Part shown: positions 1-9,993 of the stretch, one piece after another
How the letters are laid out: each line of letters opens with the position of its first letter
Numbering within the stretch: position 1 is the stretch's first letter
Assembly: GCA_029204225.1 (NCBI GenBank)
Contig: CM055113.1
Location: 5,242,647-5,306,646 of the forward strand
Direction: 5' to 3'
Length of the DNA stretch: 64,000 bases
Source of the DNA: Diphasiastrum complanatum
Taxonomy: Eukaryota > Streptophyta > Lycopodiopsida > Lycopodiales > Lycopodiaceae
Position numbers and translations under genes: made by a program
The notes under the pieces: model-generated
The model's input: only the letters and a program-made list of their open reading frames with translations
The model's database searches: none
What the model was told of the DNA's origin: nothing

Positions 1-1202
1 AAAACGGAAATGAAACTATTTAAGGTGATAAAATACAAACCCTTGCTAAGGCTAACCCAACTAGCAAGCAAGGTGTTTAATCTAAATTCTACTTAACCCC
101 AAAGGGTAATAAAATAATATGGCGGCTAATATTAAGCAAATAAGCAATAAAGAACATGCCACGATAAACCGATGAAAAGGTGGCAAGAGGAGGCCCGAGC
201 ACCTTCCCTCAAGCTATGCACCTTGCCAAAGGGAACACAAATGACATAGAATGATAATTCTCCAAAATAGAGAGCAAGATAGCTTAATCTCAAAAGTGTT
301 GGTTACAATGCAAATACCTCTCCATTTATGGCAAGGAGGGTCTTCCATAAGTGTCTACTAACTTATGGGACTAATCTATTTCTAGCTTTTCAAGAACTTC
401 TAACTTAGAATTTAGAACTTCAAATTTCTTAACTTAGGAAAACTTAAGATAAAATATTTCTAGTCTTAAGTTTCCTAAGTCTAAGTTCTAAATCCAAGTT
501 TAAGCTATTTTATTATTATTTAAGCTTCTACTCATGGACTTACAAAACACATGCCATGGCTTGAAGTTTATTGACAGATACTCATACGTGATCTTACAAA
601 ACACATGCCATGGAGTTTTATTATTATTTCTTTATTTTCTCTGTGTTAGCATAGTTGCTAACAACTTGTCAGAGTGTTGCATTTTTTGCATCTTTACCAA
701 CGTTCATTTCAACGAAGGCTGACGTCGCGGCCTTCTCACACTCATCCCATGCAACTGTGCAACCATATTTGACAACGACAACAGCCACCCACGATCTCCC
801 ACAGATAGTACATCCACTTTGTACTTTCTTCATCTGCACACCTGTAAACATTATGTATATATATGGATACCTTCCGTGTATTCAAAAGTGTGTGTGAAAG
901 ATATAGCAAGCATCAAAAGCTTATCAAAGATAGACGAAGTAGATGCTTTCGTGCATCGATTCTTTGTATTGTCAGTAATAGGTTTATTCCTTTTTCAAAT
1001 TGGATTAGCTTTGTGAAGCACGCGATTTCGACCACTATTGTCTTGTGCTCATCTACATTATTGACCTATATATTTCGCTATACTTAATCTGATTATAGCT
1101 CTATTTATTCTGCATTCAGATTTGTGTCAATATTGCTATGCTTTTTTACATTCTGTCTGACTCTCTTATTACGTAATCTGGTTGTTTGATCTTTGCAAAT
1201 TA

Positions 1203-1293
1203 TTATTAGTCTAGCTATTCGTGACTAATATTTAGTCTTGTCTTTTCGACTAATTCGCGACTGAAAATTAGTCTAGCTGTTCACGACAAATTA
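1203..1293. repeat. Iterated AGTC/GACT short inverted motifs
   Basis: Several copies of ATTAGTC and its complement GACTAAT alternate within about 90 bases, in the pattern attagtc-tagctattcg-gactaat. The same array is kept at 46.40-46.49 kb in the direct copy. It could be a small cis-regulatory array or a slippage product; no function can be assigned. Confidence 0.5.
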
Positions 1294-1301
1294 TCATTCT
1301 G

Positions 1302-1877
1302 ATGTCTTCATGCTTAATGTTTAACTTTGTAATCAGATCAAACGTGATTTCTATCACTAATGTTCTGTTCGAGTCTGATAGGCGTAGTCATGCTCAGGGA
1401 AAGGGTGAGATAACTCATTCCGCTGCGCACGAGCACTTTCTGTTTGAGTTCGACCTATTTTTGTTTCTCACACATCCCTCTTTCCCAACATCTTCTGCAG
1501 AAGCAGAATATCTAGCTTTGTCCCAGGGAGCAAGAACATTGGTAAGATTTATAAGACTACTTGAAGAAATTGGAATCAGCCACAAGCCTGTTTTAGTTTG
1601 GAGTGTCAACCAAAGTGCAATGAGAATGGCACAGTACCCAAACTTTTGCTCAAGCACAGTCCATATACCTGCTAGTTATCACTATGTGAGAGAACAAATT
1701 GAAAGTAGCTTCATTCGGTTCGAATATTTGCCAACGTCATCAATAGTAGCCGATTTTAGGACAAAAACCTTAGCACATGGTAAATTCGAAGAGCACAGAT
1801 CATCAATGGGAATTCAGGCAGTTAAGCTTGAAGGGAGAGTGTTGAGAGGTCAAGCAAACTGCATGATAAAAGGCTGA
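1302..1877 (+). pseudogene. Ty1/copia RNase H C-terminal fragment, copy A
   Basis: The last two thirds of this 191-residue frame read as copia RNase H, the enzyme that degrades the RNA strand during reverse transcription. Recognisable stretches are SSAEAEYLAL, a xNQSAM box, HIxxxYHYVRE, VADxxTKTL and a C-terminal tail. The first 60 residues are not normal copia sequence, so RT is missing and the 5' junction is a breakpoint. The conserved aspartate of the DNQSA box has become valine (WSVNQSAM), while the two sister copies at 36.1-36.6 and 46.5-47.1 kb keep WIDNQSAM. This copy is therefore probably dead. The frame is open but there is no reason to think it is expressed. Confidence 0.85.
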
Positions 1878-2274
1878 ATAGTAGTTGACCTCCTACAGTT
1901 TAGAAGGCAGTAGAAGGCAGCCCAAATACATGTTTGCAACAATAAGTCAACCTTTGCTTCCAGCTAATTGTTAGCTTTTTGTTGAAGTAGTCTAAGGTAG
2001 ATGGTAAGAAGATAAATAGGACAGACATGTAGAATGTTTTCTTATCAAAGTAATGTATATTTTGCTTGTGTTCAGTCTTATTTTCAGATCTTGCTTCTGA
2101 GTGTGAAGCCTTGTGTGTGTGTCTATTGAGTGTGTCTGGGTAAGCTTATTTTCTGATTTTTTGTTGCAGAGTTGAAGCTCTGTGTAGCATCTGAGTTTGG
2201 TCTACTGTTCATGTCTCTCTTATGCCATCTTTTACAACTTATTGGAAGGATAGGTGTATATTATGTTGGCACAT
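1826..2274 (+). mobile_element. Candidate copia polypurine tract and 3' LTR
   Basis: A purine run (aagggagag) just before TGTTG at 1,840 follows the RNase H frame, as expected for a PPT and LTR start. Downstream lie a GT-rich stretch and a TTGTTGCAG segment typical of LTR R/U5 regions. No second LTR is present to prove the borders, so the 3' edge is a guess. The same sequence is present in the copies at 35.7-36.1 and 47.03-47.47 kb. Confidence 0.4.
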
Positions 2275-2440
2275 GAGCAATTCAAGTTTTTAATTTTTTT
2301 TGTTTATGCTCAATGCATCAACATTTGCGCATAGCTCAAAATATCCTCTTTGTGTTTTACTTTATAATTTGCAATTTATGGAGAGTTCCCTTATCTCGGT
2401 CTTCCTCATGATATTACTAGAGTATGTCATTTGAAACTGG

Positions 2441-3329
2441 TCATCTCTTAATTCATAAAGTTTGTGCTACCTACACGGTTGTAGACAATTTATGCTCAAT
2501 GTTGTAAAAATGTTTCTATTTATTTTAGAGGATATTAATTCCTTTTAACTTGGGATGTTACCTCAAACTACCACATGTGAAAGTCGTAAATCTCGCCTCT
2601 GTTTCTGTTGTCAGTTTTTTGCTCTCCTCATTGTTATATAATGAGTTGGTGTTATCAAGGTGATATTTGTGTATTTCGTTATGAGATCAAAATATCAATC
2701 CCTTCATACATATTGCTCTTGCCTATACCAACCATTTAAAGGCTATCACTAACATTTGGGTTTTTTTTGTAGATATTTGGTAGAATATATGCTCCATAAC
2801 AATCATTTGGTAGAAACTTAGAATATTGATTCCAAAAGATTATTGTAGTTTGACTCCACATATTGGATTAGGGGGGATTTTCTAGAGGTTTACAATTAAT
2901 TAGTGTTCATATTTTACTATGATTCACTTGATGACACCCTTTATCAAACAATCCATTGTTTATCCTTTGAATTGATATAATGTTGATGATGTTAACTAAA
3001 TTAAACAATGAAAATTTGCGGTACAAGCTTTTTGAGCTATCAATATTATAGAGATATTTTGTTAGTGAGCTATGGATCTATAATTGCAAAAAAGTCTATT
3101 ATCCATCCATTATTCCTATGGATGAAGGAGCACTTTCTTTGATGTACACCACAAGTTTGATAGGAAAGGTGTGTACATGTGTGTCATGTTTCAAGAATCC
3201 ATACACCTAAAATTACCTACTACTATTGAGTAGAGCTATATTAGAGCATGTTTCAAGATTCGATACACCTAAAATTACCTACTAGGATTCTATGCTGCTG
3301 CTACTCCTGGCCATGGCGTCACATCCATT
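2441..3329. other. Non-coding part of inverted arm A
   Basis: AT-rich sequence with no coding frame I recognise. It is present inverted at about 34.65-35.55 kb but absent from the copy at 47.6 kb, so the direct and inverted duplications have different extents. Confidence 0.6.
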
Positions 3330-3629
3330 CTAATAAATTCTAGTAATTCTAGTGAGAGTTGAAAAGGCTATGGTAGATGGTATGGATATGGAGATCACAG
3401 TCTTATGTATGTGAAGTTGTGGACAGTGGAGATGGCAGATGGTTATTGGCAGACTTTGCTCACCTTTGTTGATCCTGCGGATGGTGAGTGTTGGCAGTGG
3501 GGAGGTGGGTGTTGAAGAATGTTTAGTTCGTAAGCCACGCACAAGAAAGTGTCGTGGGATTGAGCACCCAGTGACGGCCTTGAGAATTCTCAATGTCCCA
3601 TAAGCAACTACTTGTCTTGAAGGAAACAT
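3330..3629 (-). CDS. Unrecognised 99-residue ORF kept open in both inverted arms
   Basis: The frame is open for 99 codons here and for 99 codons at 34,345-34,644 with roughly ten substitutions and no stop. It is rich in Ser, Thr, Pro, Ile and Leu and has no motif I know. The opposite strand also has an open stretch (start LVRKPRTRK, end RILNVP), so the real coding strand, if any, is uncertain. It touches the start of the TMC fragment, so it may be a remnant of a neighbouring exon carried along with it. Treat as hypothetical. Confidence 0.25.
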   Translation of the reverse strand: MFPSRQVVAYGTLRILKAVTGCSIPRHFLVRGLRTKHSSTPTSPLPTLTIRRINKGEQSLPITICHLHCPQLHIHKTVISISIPSTIAFSTLTRITRIY

Positions 3630-3997
3630 GCTTGATGGGTGCGTACTCTAATCTATTCTCTCAGCCCTCGCGTATGTCCTCCTGCGATGATATTTTATCT
3701 GATTCGTTTGTGCCTGCAGGTTTCAGCTTATTACTAGGAGTTGTCATCACTCGCCTGCATTCCTACTTGAAATAAAATCGCTCCAACTGCAACTCCAGAT
3801 TCACAAAAGCAAGCCGAAATGGATCAGACAAAGTATCTGCGGGTGATGAGCGAGCATAGCTCAGTTAAACAAAAAGTTATAGATAAGGAAGCTGGTCTAG
3901 CTGAGGTGAGATCTTTAACAGATTGATCATGGATTTGAGACTAAAGTTGGAGCATTTAGAACTTGACTCATACCAAAAAGGACAGACAGATATCTGA
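3623..3997 (+). pseudogene. TMC module M1: partial transmembrane/coiled-coil gene fragment
   Basis: This holds the last 16 bases of TMC exon 1 (ETCLMG), a likely intron at 3,639-3,719 (GTGCGT...CTGCAG, 81 bp, phase 1) and exon 2. Joining the exons restores MG-FSLLLGVV and a membrane-like stretch followed by a coiled-coil frame ending QTDI-stop. Here exon 2 is broken by a stop soon after the HSYL motif and by an indel in the middle. Exon 1 is cut off at 'aggaaacatg', the same point as in M5 in the opposite arm. I do not recognise the family. The intact reading comes only from comparing copies. Confidence 0.6.
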
Positions 3998-4935
3998 GTC
4001 TATTGCTATTGTATTCGTCCTCCCAGAGATCATAATCCTCCAAAAATAGTCGATCGTGTGCGTCTCACCCACAACAACCTTTGCATGCAACGACAGTGAA
4101 GACCCTGAAAATGGCAAGAAACGAGAAATGTGATGGCGAAACAGAGAATGTGAAGGCCACATCATGACACATCAAAAGAAAACCTACGTGTCAACCTCTA
4201 CATAATCAAGCACCCTCAACCAAAATATATTTAAATATTTCAAAAAGAAAAAAAGAAACAGCAATAGCTACAAAAAAAATCTAAAAAATAGTCAATCTAT
4301 TAATAATTGCCACATGTCCTATTGAGAAAAATTTAAAACACCAATTCAAAATATTTATTTATGTCTTTAAAATGGAAACCACAACACAAGCAGGTCAATC
4401 TTTAACATGAATGCTAAGTCCTCCTTGCAAAGCAAGGCAGGGCCAAAAGCCACCACTTGAATGCATCTGCATGTAGGAATGCACTAGAGAATCCATGCGC
4501 ATATCACCACAGGAATGCAAGAGAAAATCCATATGCCTATCACGAATAGAGCCACCGCATATGGATTATCCCTGAAAGGCATTTACCTTATTAATTCGTT
4601 AAAATTACATTTATGTTTTAATTAGGTATTTGTTAAATACATGGCAACTTCAGAAATCAGTATAAATATGAAAATAAGTAAACCAAAAAAAAATTCCAAT
4701 TAATTATATTGAACATAAGCACGTCAATTTTTATTGTGTCTAGAAGCATTGTCAAAACAAAAGCAAAATTTTTACAATTTTGTCCTATGCTTAAATTTGA
4801 GCTATCAGCTCAAAGAAGATAACCACGTGGCACATTGTAAAACATAGATATGCATTAAGATCAAAGGTTGTGATTTGATATATAATGAAACTGTATATGT
4901 TCATGATACCTTCTAAATCAGAAACCAATCAAAAT
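3998..4935. repeat. AT-rich body of the 2.3-kb module unit
   Basis: Contains no gene. It recurs in arm B (twice), at 21,335-21,935 and partly at 58.7-60.06 kb. Landmarks are the run of ggaatgca/tgcattcc words near 4,440-4,520 and the 'gtcctatgcttaaatttgagct' region near 4,780. The short words repeat in tandem fashion and vary in number between copies. Confidence 0.7.
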
Positions 4936-4991
4936 CTCTCTCTCTCTCTTTCTCTGTAGGTCACTCGGCTCTCAAGAATCCCATCATCCTC

Positions 4992-4995
<4 letters not shown>

Positions 4996-5055
<60 letters not shown>
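4996..5055. repeat. (TA)n followed by (GA)n microsatellite
   Basis: About 20 TA units run directly into about 9 GA units. It sits at a fixed place in every module copy, downstream of the S-ORF stop on the S-ORF strand. Copy number differs between modules. Confidence 0.95.
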
Positions 5056-5077
5056 CCTCGAGCTGAAGCTAATCCTG

Positions 5078-5446
5078 TCATGCACCAACAAACAGAGAGA
5101 AAGAGCCGTTGAGGATAGAGAGGAAGAAGCCAAAGATGTTGACACAAAAGAGAGTGGTGAAGCATTTTTTGTTATTGTGGTAGGAGTTAGTTTCATTGAC
5201 AGCCATCCTGGGATGTGAATTTGTTTGAAGAATGAGGTCAATCTGTGCTACATAATCGTTGTTTTCTCTTGCCACATTAGGGAAAGAAGCACACTTGGAG
5301 AACACAGTATAACCACGAGCATAATCGACTTTTTCTGCTACATCAGGGGAACAAGCAAACTTTGAGAACGTAGAACAACAGAGAGTTGTATGCTGCATTT
5401 GTTTAGGACTACATGTACAGGTGGAGCGAATCCCATCATCCACTAG
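5078..5446 (-). pseudogene. S-ORF copy S1: unrecognised small ORF with internal 2x repeat
   Basis: On the minus strand an open frame of about 120 codons ends in a hydrophobic tail (FGFFLSILNGSFSLFVGA in this family). It contains two similar units of roughly 25 residues, FSKxACSPDVA then FSKCASxPNVAREN, and a stretch NSHPRMAxNETxSYHNN. The same frame is open in S4 in the opposite arm and, with changes, in S2 and S5. It continues without a stop into the flanking (CT)n tract as Ser-Leu repeats. The hydrophobic end could be a membrane segment. No known family is recognised, and there is no proof of expression. Confidence 0.45.
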
Positions 5447-5450
5447 GGGG

Positions 5451-5592
<142 letters not shown>

Positions 5593-5713
5593 ACCTCAAG
5601 GGAGGGTGTTTTAAAATCTTAAAGGCCAATAGACTTATTGATTTATCAAGAACATAAAACAAGTCTTAAATCAACTTAAATGAAATCAAATTAGACTTTA
5701 AAACTCAAAAACA

Positions 5714-6272
5714 ATGGATCACATAAACTCATTCACAAACAACGGAAGCACTGAGTGGTCAAGATGGGCACCCCCCCCATGTCAAGGAACTGCTATTGGA
5801 CTCATGATCCTTGCCACTCTGTTGATCATTCTGGCTTCTACAATATTCCACATCCGCAAGATGCAAAATTATCTGCAAAGGTATGATCGAACATCACATG
5901 GACCAAATCATCTTAAAGACCCAGATTCAGGAAACATGCTTGATGGGTGCGTACTCTAATCTATTCTCTCAGCCCTCGCGTGTGTCCTCCTGCGATGATA
6001 TTTTCTCTGATTCGTCTGTGTTTGCAGGTCATCATTCGCCTGCATTCATACTTGCAACAAAATCGCTCCAACTGCAACTCCAGATCTCATAAAAGTAAGC
6101 TTAAACGGCTCAGACAGAGTATCTGCGAGCATAGCTCATTTAAACAAAAAGTTAGAGATGAGGAAGCTGCTCTAGCTGAGGTGAGATCTTCAACAGATTG
6201 ATCATAGATTTGAGACTAAAGTTGGAGCGTTTAGATCTTGACTCATACCAAAAAGGACAGACATATATATGA
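5714..6272 (+). pseudogene. TMC module M2: transmembrane/coiled-coil gene with exon 1
   Basis: Exon 1 starts at the ATG of MDHINSFTNNGS and encodes a strongly hydrophobic segment (GTAIGLMILATLLIILAS) followed by a basic stretch FHIRKMQNYLQRYD, which looks like one membrane pass with a basic flank. The intron at 5,947-6,027 is 81 bp with GTGCGT and TTGCAG ends, like M1. A 23-bp deletion at the start of exon 2 between two GT copies removes the FSLLLGVV coding part. Another 4-base loss after HSYLQQ shifts the coiled-coil frame, and a one-base difference shifts exon 1 after TSHG. It is a damaged copy. The poly-C run in exon 1 (5,771-5,778) varies between copies and is a further frameshift source. 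Confidence 0.6.
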
Positions 6273-6744
6273 GTCTATTGCTATTGTATACGTCTTTCCA
6301 GAGATCATAATCCTCCAAAAACAGCCGATCATGTGCGTCTCACCCACAACAACCTTTGCATGCAATGACAGTGAAGACCCTGAAAATGGCAAGAAACGAA
6401 AAATGTGATGGCAAAACAGAGAATATCCTGAAATGGCAAAAGACGTGAACTCAGACTGGAATGCCACATCATGCCACATCAAAAGAAAACCCACGTGTCA
6501 ACCTCTACATGATCAAGCACCCTCAACCAAAATATATATAAATATTTAAAAAAGAAAAAATGAAAAAGCAATAGCTACAAAAAGAAATCTAAAAAATAGT
6601 CAGTCTATTGATAATTGCTATATATGTCTTACTGAGAAAAATTTAAAATACAAATTCAAAATATTTACATCATAGGACTAAATCCAATTGCAGAATGCTT
6701 CGCACTATGATATGCAAACTGAACCATTGAAGTACATTTTCCTA
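6273..6744. repeat. Non-coding 3' flank of TMC module
   Basis: Shared with 3,998-4,260, 29.05-29.27, 31.2-31.5, 33.7-33.97 and 63.4-63.77 kb. Contains no gene. The words aagaccctgaaaatggcaag and cacgtgtcaacctctac are conserved landmarks. Confidence 0.65.
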
Positions 6745-7109
6745 TCACCTAGAGACATATGCTCTAAGCATATCCTCCATCGACTGGTTGGTAAGTTCGG
6801 TATGCCCATTGGATTCTAGGTGACCATACGATGCTATACGAATAGTAGTTTCCAGTCTTTCAAAGACCGATTGTTGAAACCTGTCTGCGAACTTAAAATC
6901 ACGATGACCAACCATATCATTTGGTAAACAAAACAGCCTGAACAACTTCTCAGTGAAAAGTTGGGCAAGCTTTGAAACCTTGATAGTAGTCTTTGCTGGA
7001 ATAAATTATGCCATCTCATTTAGCCTGTCAACCACAACCCAAATGGCATCATCACTCTTCCCAAATTTATTGAAATTCTTTCCCATTTATTATCGGAAAT
7101 TTCAACGGA
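6745..7109 (-). pseudogene. Ty3/gypsy integrase core fragment
   Basis: The minus strand, allowing frame changes and stops, reads as the gypsy integrase catalytic core, which inserts retroviral-type DNA: a WVVVDRL box with the first acidic residue, FIPAKTTI, KLAQLF, a CLPNDMVGHRD box where SDRD is usual, and SNGHTELTNQSMED near the end. Length is about 120 residues, so the zinc-binding N-terminus and the C-terminal domain are missing. The fragment is cut on its 5' side by the G1 LTR. The identical junction exists at 28,513/28,514, which shows the nest was duplicated as a unit. Confidence 0.8.
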
Positions 7110-7477
7110 TGTAACAGGCCAACTGTTACAAGTAATGTTTGATTGTTAACCCCAAATGGTATTTTAAATGGGATAATCAAGGCCAAGTCTACGTGCTATG
7201 AGTAGGGGCTTATTCTCAGTAGTGATAGTCTAAGTTAGAGTTTGACTCTAGTCAATGGTATATGTGCATGAACATGTGCACTATTTGTATTTTGTGTTGT
7301 AGCAGATTGACATGATTCTCTCCAGGCTTCAGCTAAAAGTCTATATAATGGGTACCTGCGCCCCTCTCTAGTATGTTGAACCTTGGTAGAGACTTAAAAA
7401 GTGGACGAATCTCTACATCCCTATACTACACCTGTAAGTAGATCTAGCCACCGCACACACTAGAAATACTTCCAACA
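7110..7477 (+). mobile_element. G1 gypsy 5' LTR
   Basis: The segment begins TGTAACAG and ends CCAACA, next to a primer-binding site, so it fits a 368-bp LTR with TG...CA ends. The front part contains GTTACA-type short inverted repeats and a TATA box near 7,342. The front 266 bases match 28,282-28,513 inverted; the last 102 bases match the end of the G1 copy at 45,142. No second LTR of this element is present downstream because G2 interrupts it. Confidence 0.7.
7342..7376 (+). promoter_or_regulatory. Predicted G1 LTR core promoter
   Basis: TATATAAT at 7,342-7,349 lies 34 bases before 7,376, the expected place for a transcription start. The break between the two inverted G1-containing blocks falls exactly at 7,375/7,376. 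Confidence 0.5.
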
Positions 7478-7491
7478 TTGGCACCGTTGCC
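7478..7491 (+). other. G1 primer-binding site
   Basis: TTGGCACCGTTGCC follows the LTR end directly and has the TGGxxCCGTTGCC form common to plant gypsy elements. The counterpart in the inverted copy is at 45,027-45,040. Confidence 0.65.
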
Positions 7492-8326
7492 GCTTTTTAA
7501 GTATTTTTCTACCTAGATTCTTCTCCTTTTTCTTTTGTTTTTTGCTTCCGTGTTGTATGTTTACTTGTGTGCTTATCTCTATCTACCAACAAACAGCACA
7601 CGTCGTCTCTCCAGGTCCTACACGAGCTACGGAGCAACTTCTCAAACCGGGGGGAAGCAACAAAAGAGTCAACTTGGGCATTTTCTTCAAAAGAAGTGAC
7701 CCAAGTGACCTTTTTCACAACCAAAAAGGTATATCAGAATTTCCCAGTCTGTCTGCAGCCCTAACAGACCCTGATCTTTCATTTTATCACCTCCACAAAT
7801 TGTGACCACAGTCAGATTTTGAGAAAACAGCCTAATATACTGTCAAAATCCCTTTTCTCATCAAAATCTTTGTCCTAAAATACGCCGACTTCACTGAGGC
7901 TAGATGTCATTAAGATCAGTCCTTCAGTAGCTCCGCGAATTCTATCTCACAGATTTTGCCCGTTTACTGTCAGAACATCACATTTTTCTCTATATTCCCT
8001 ATCTGCCAGTCAAACCTCTCTATTAGAATTCGCCATCCAGCCTAAGAATTCGTCCTCACAGCCATTTCTCTATACTATCCGCGAATTCTGAAATGCCAAA
8101 ATTTTTCCAGCAAATCTAAAAAAATCACTATTTCGACATTCATAAACCTTTTTCAGAATTCGTGAGTATTCTAGTTAGATTTATCTGCCTCTCCACGATT
8201 TCGCAGCCTGTCCGTGAATTCTATAACAATCAGAAAGACCAGTTTTTGTCCTACACTATCCATTCTACAAGCAAACTGCCCTTTTTGTCAAGTACAGTCA
8301 TGCTCTGCTCATCTATATTCTGCATC
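7492..8326 (+). other. G1 leader with repeated GAATTC/CG motifs
   Basis: No gene. Six GAATTC words each joined to CG or TG on one side (GCGAATTCT or AGAATTCGY) occur at about 7,933, 8,025, 8,044, 8,079, 8,154 and 8,212. The inverted copy at 44.3-44.8 kb carries about seven in the corresponding leader. Short open frames near 7,540-7,800 overlap each other and show no recognisable protein. Confidence 0.7.
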
Positions 8327-9993
8327 ATGTCTCGCGACTGTGCTGAATCTTCCAATCCGACTCCTCCACAAATGGAACGAAGAATTTCACGTATCGATGC
8401 ACCAAAGTATGATGGTGAATCTGACCCAGTCCGATTTCTCCAAGACTTTGATAATGCATGCCGTTTTTATGGAGATACCTCTGAAACTAAAAAGCTTCAC
8501 CTATTTCCCATGGTACTCTATGGCACCGCCAAGGAGTGGTACTTGAATCTCGAAGCTCCTGATCTTGCTTCTTGGATCACCCTCAAGGACGCTCTCATCA
8601 AGCGTTTCAAACCATCCAAACTGACTCAGAGCCCGTTCATTCAAATTACTCATATCAAGATGCGTCGCAAAGAGTCTGTTCGAAAGTACATTGAGCGTTT
8701 TAAACGTCTCAAAGTAGAATGTGTTGATGAAAATATCACTGAACAAATGGCCATAAAACTATTTTTACTTGGATTGCCAAAAAACATCCGCCGTGAACTA
8801 AAACCAGTTGACCTTTATGATCAACTTAAAGATGTGATGACTGATGCTATCTGTGAAGAAGAGGAAGGTTCTGACGATGACTTTGACCATCGTAAAAAGA
8901 AATCTATGAATTCGGACCGTCTTGATCACCCGAAATCTGATAATATTGCTCAGTCTTCTGAACTTCTACATCAAATGGAAACCTGGCAAAAAGCTCAACA
9001 ATCTCATATGGATAAACTCATTGCCGATTTCCAAACCGCCATGAAACAGATTGCTGAGAAATCCTTTCCAGCAAGGGAAAATGTCTGGTGTCCAATCTAC
9101 TCACAGCATCACACTGCTAATGAATGCCCTCAACTACAAAATCATTTCCCAGCAGCCACCAGACCAACCATCTATCGAGCTTACTGCCCGTACCCTCCAC
9201 AACACCTCTGCCACGACCAGGGGTTTACCAACCACGACCACCTGCACCAAATCAATATCCATCCCCACGTGAACAGTTTGTTGTTAACCAACTTGCCCCA
9301 CAAAACGCTGTCCATTATCTTGATCCGAATACCATCGATCCGGCCACCTACTATGTGGAAGATAATACTCAACCGCAATACTCTTCTGAAACGGTTGTTT
9401 ATTATACCTATGATTCTAATGCTCAACCAGTGGATCCCAATGCCCAGGCTTACAACCCAAACCAAGCTGTCTTTGCCGCACATCAACTACCCGCAATACG
9501 AGAATGCTTTATCTGTGCAGGTAAACATCCTAGTATTCGCTACCAAGATAAACTCCGCTTTCCTCTAGCTTGTGAAAACTGTGGTATTGAACATCACGTG
9601 AAGGACTGCCCATCCCAATCTAAGCCAACCGCTCTTGCTTGTTCAGTGCAAGTAGAAACCTTACCAATCGAAACACATCCTGCTTGGGTCTTGACTCGGG
9701 CACAAACCCAACGCCAATCCCCTACACTTGCAACCAGCAAAACTCAACCGCAAGCGGTTCCTCCAAGTGATGATTCAACCCCGATGGTTTATCCTCACCC
9801 ATCTGAAAAAATTCAGCTGCATCATGAGTATCGCCAACAAATCCGCAATGCCGACCAACAATCTTCCTCTTCCCATAAAGTACCTCACAAGCCCTTTGAA
9901 AGCAAAACCCTTGAAGGTACCGAAGTCTGGGGAGATTTACTACAAGCCAATGTCACCCTTCCCTTCCATGTACTCTGGAAACATGTTGGCTAG
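8327..9993 (+). pseudogene. gag: G1 gypsy gag polyprotein
   Basis: Gag builds the retrotransposon particle. The ATG of MSRDCAESSN is chosen because the protein-like sequence starts there and the same start is seen in two other copies. A retrotrans_gag-type region follows (PKYDGESDPVRFL, LFPMVLYGTAKEWYLNL, FKPSKLTQSPF, IERFKRLK), then an acidic stretch, then zinc knuckles. Up to about residue 290 the frame is +2; the downstream part (RPGVYQPRPP, two more knuckles, KDCPSQ) is in another frame, a shift shared by all three gag copies. Knuckles have the unusual CX2CX3HX4C spacing; the first has lost a Cys (CPIYSQHH) and the second ends in Tyr. A TAG stop ends the frame where the sister copy reads CAG. 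Confidence 0.85.

Larger units (their letters stand above)
1..2440 (+). repeat. 2.4-kb direct repeat, copy A (contains copia RNase H remnant)
   Basis: This segment recurs in the same orientation at 45,207-47,629 with only scattered substitutions and small indels. The two copies part company right after a shared 'ttgaaactgg'. It holds an AT-rich front part without a recognisable gene, a Ty1/copia RNase H remnant and a candidate LTR. The part after about 1,279 is also present inverted near 36.7 kb. The left end is cut by the window edge. Confidence 0.9.

Noticed and set aside
9181-9486. 101-codon antisense ORF within G1 gag, repeated in each G1 copy
   Set aside because: It recurs only because gag recurs; its composition is that expected from the reverse complement of the Pro/Gln/Thr-rich gag region.
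9124-9570. Claiming programmed ribosomal frameshifting in G1 gag
   Set aside because: No slippery site or clear downstream structure seen; a shared ancestral indel is simpler. Kept only as a question.
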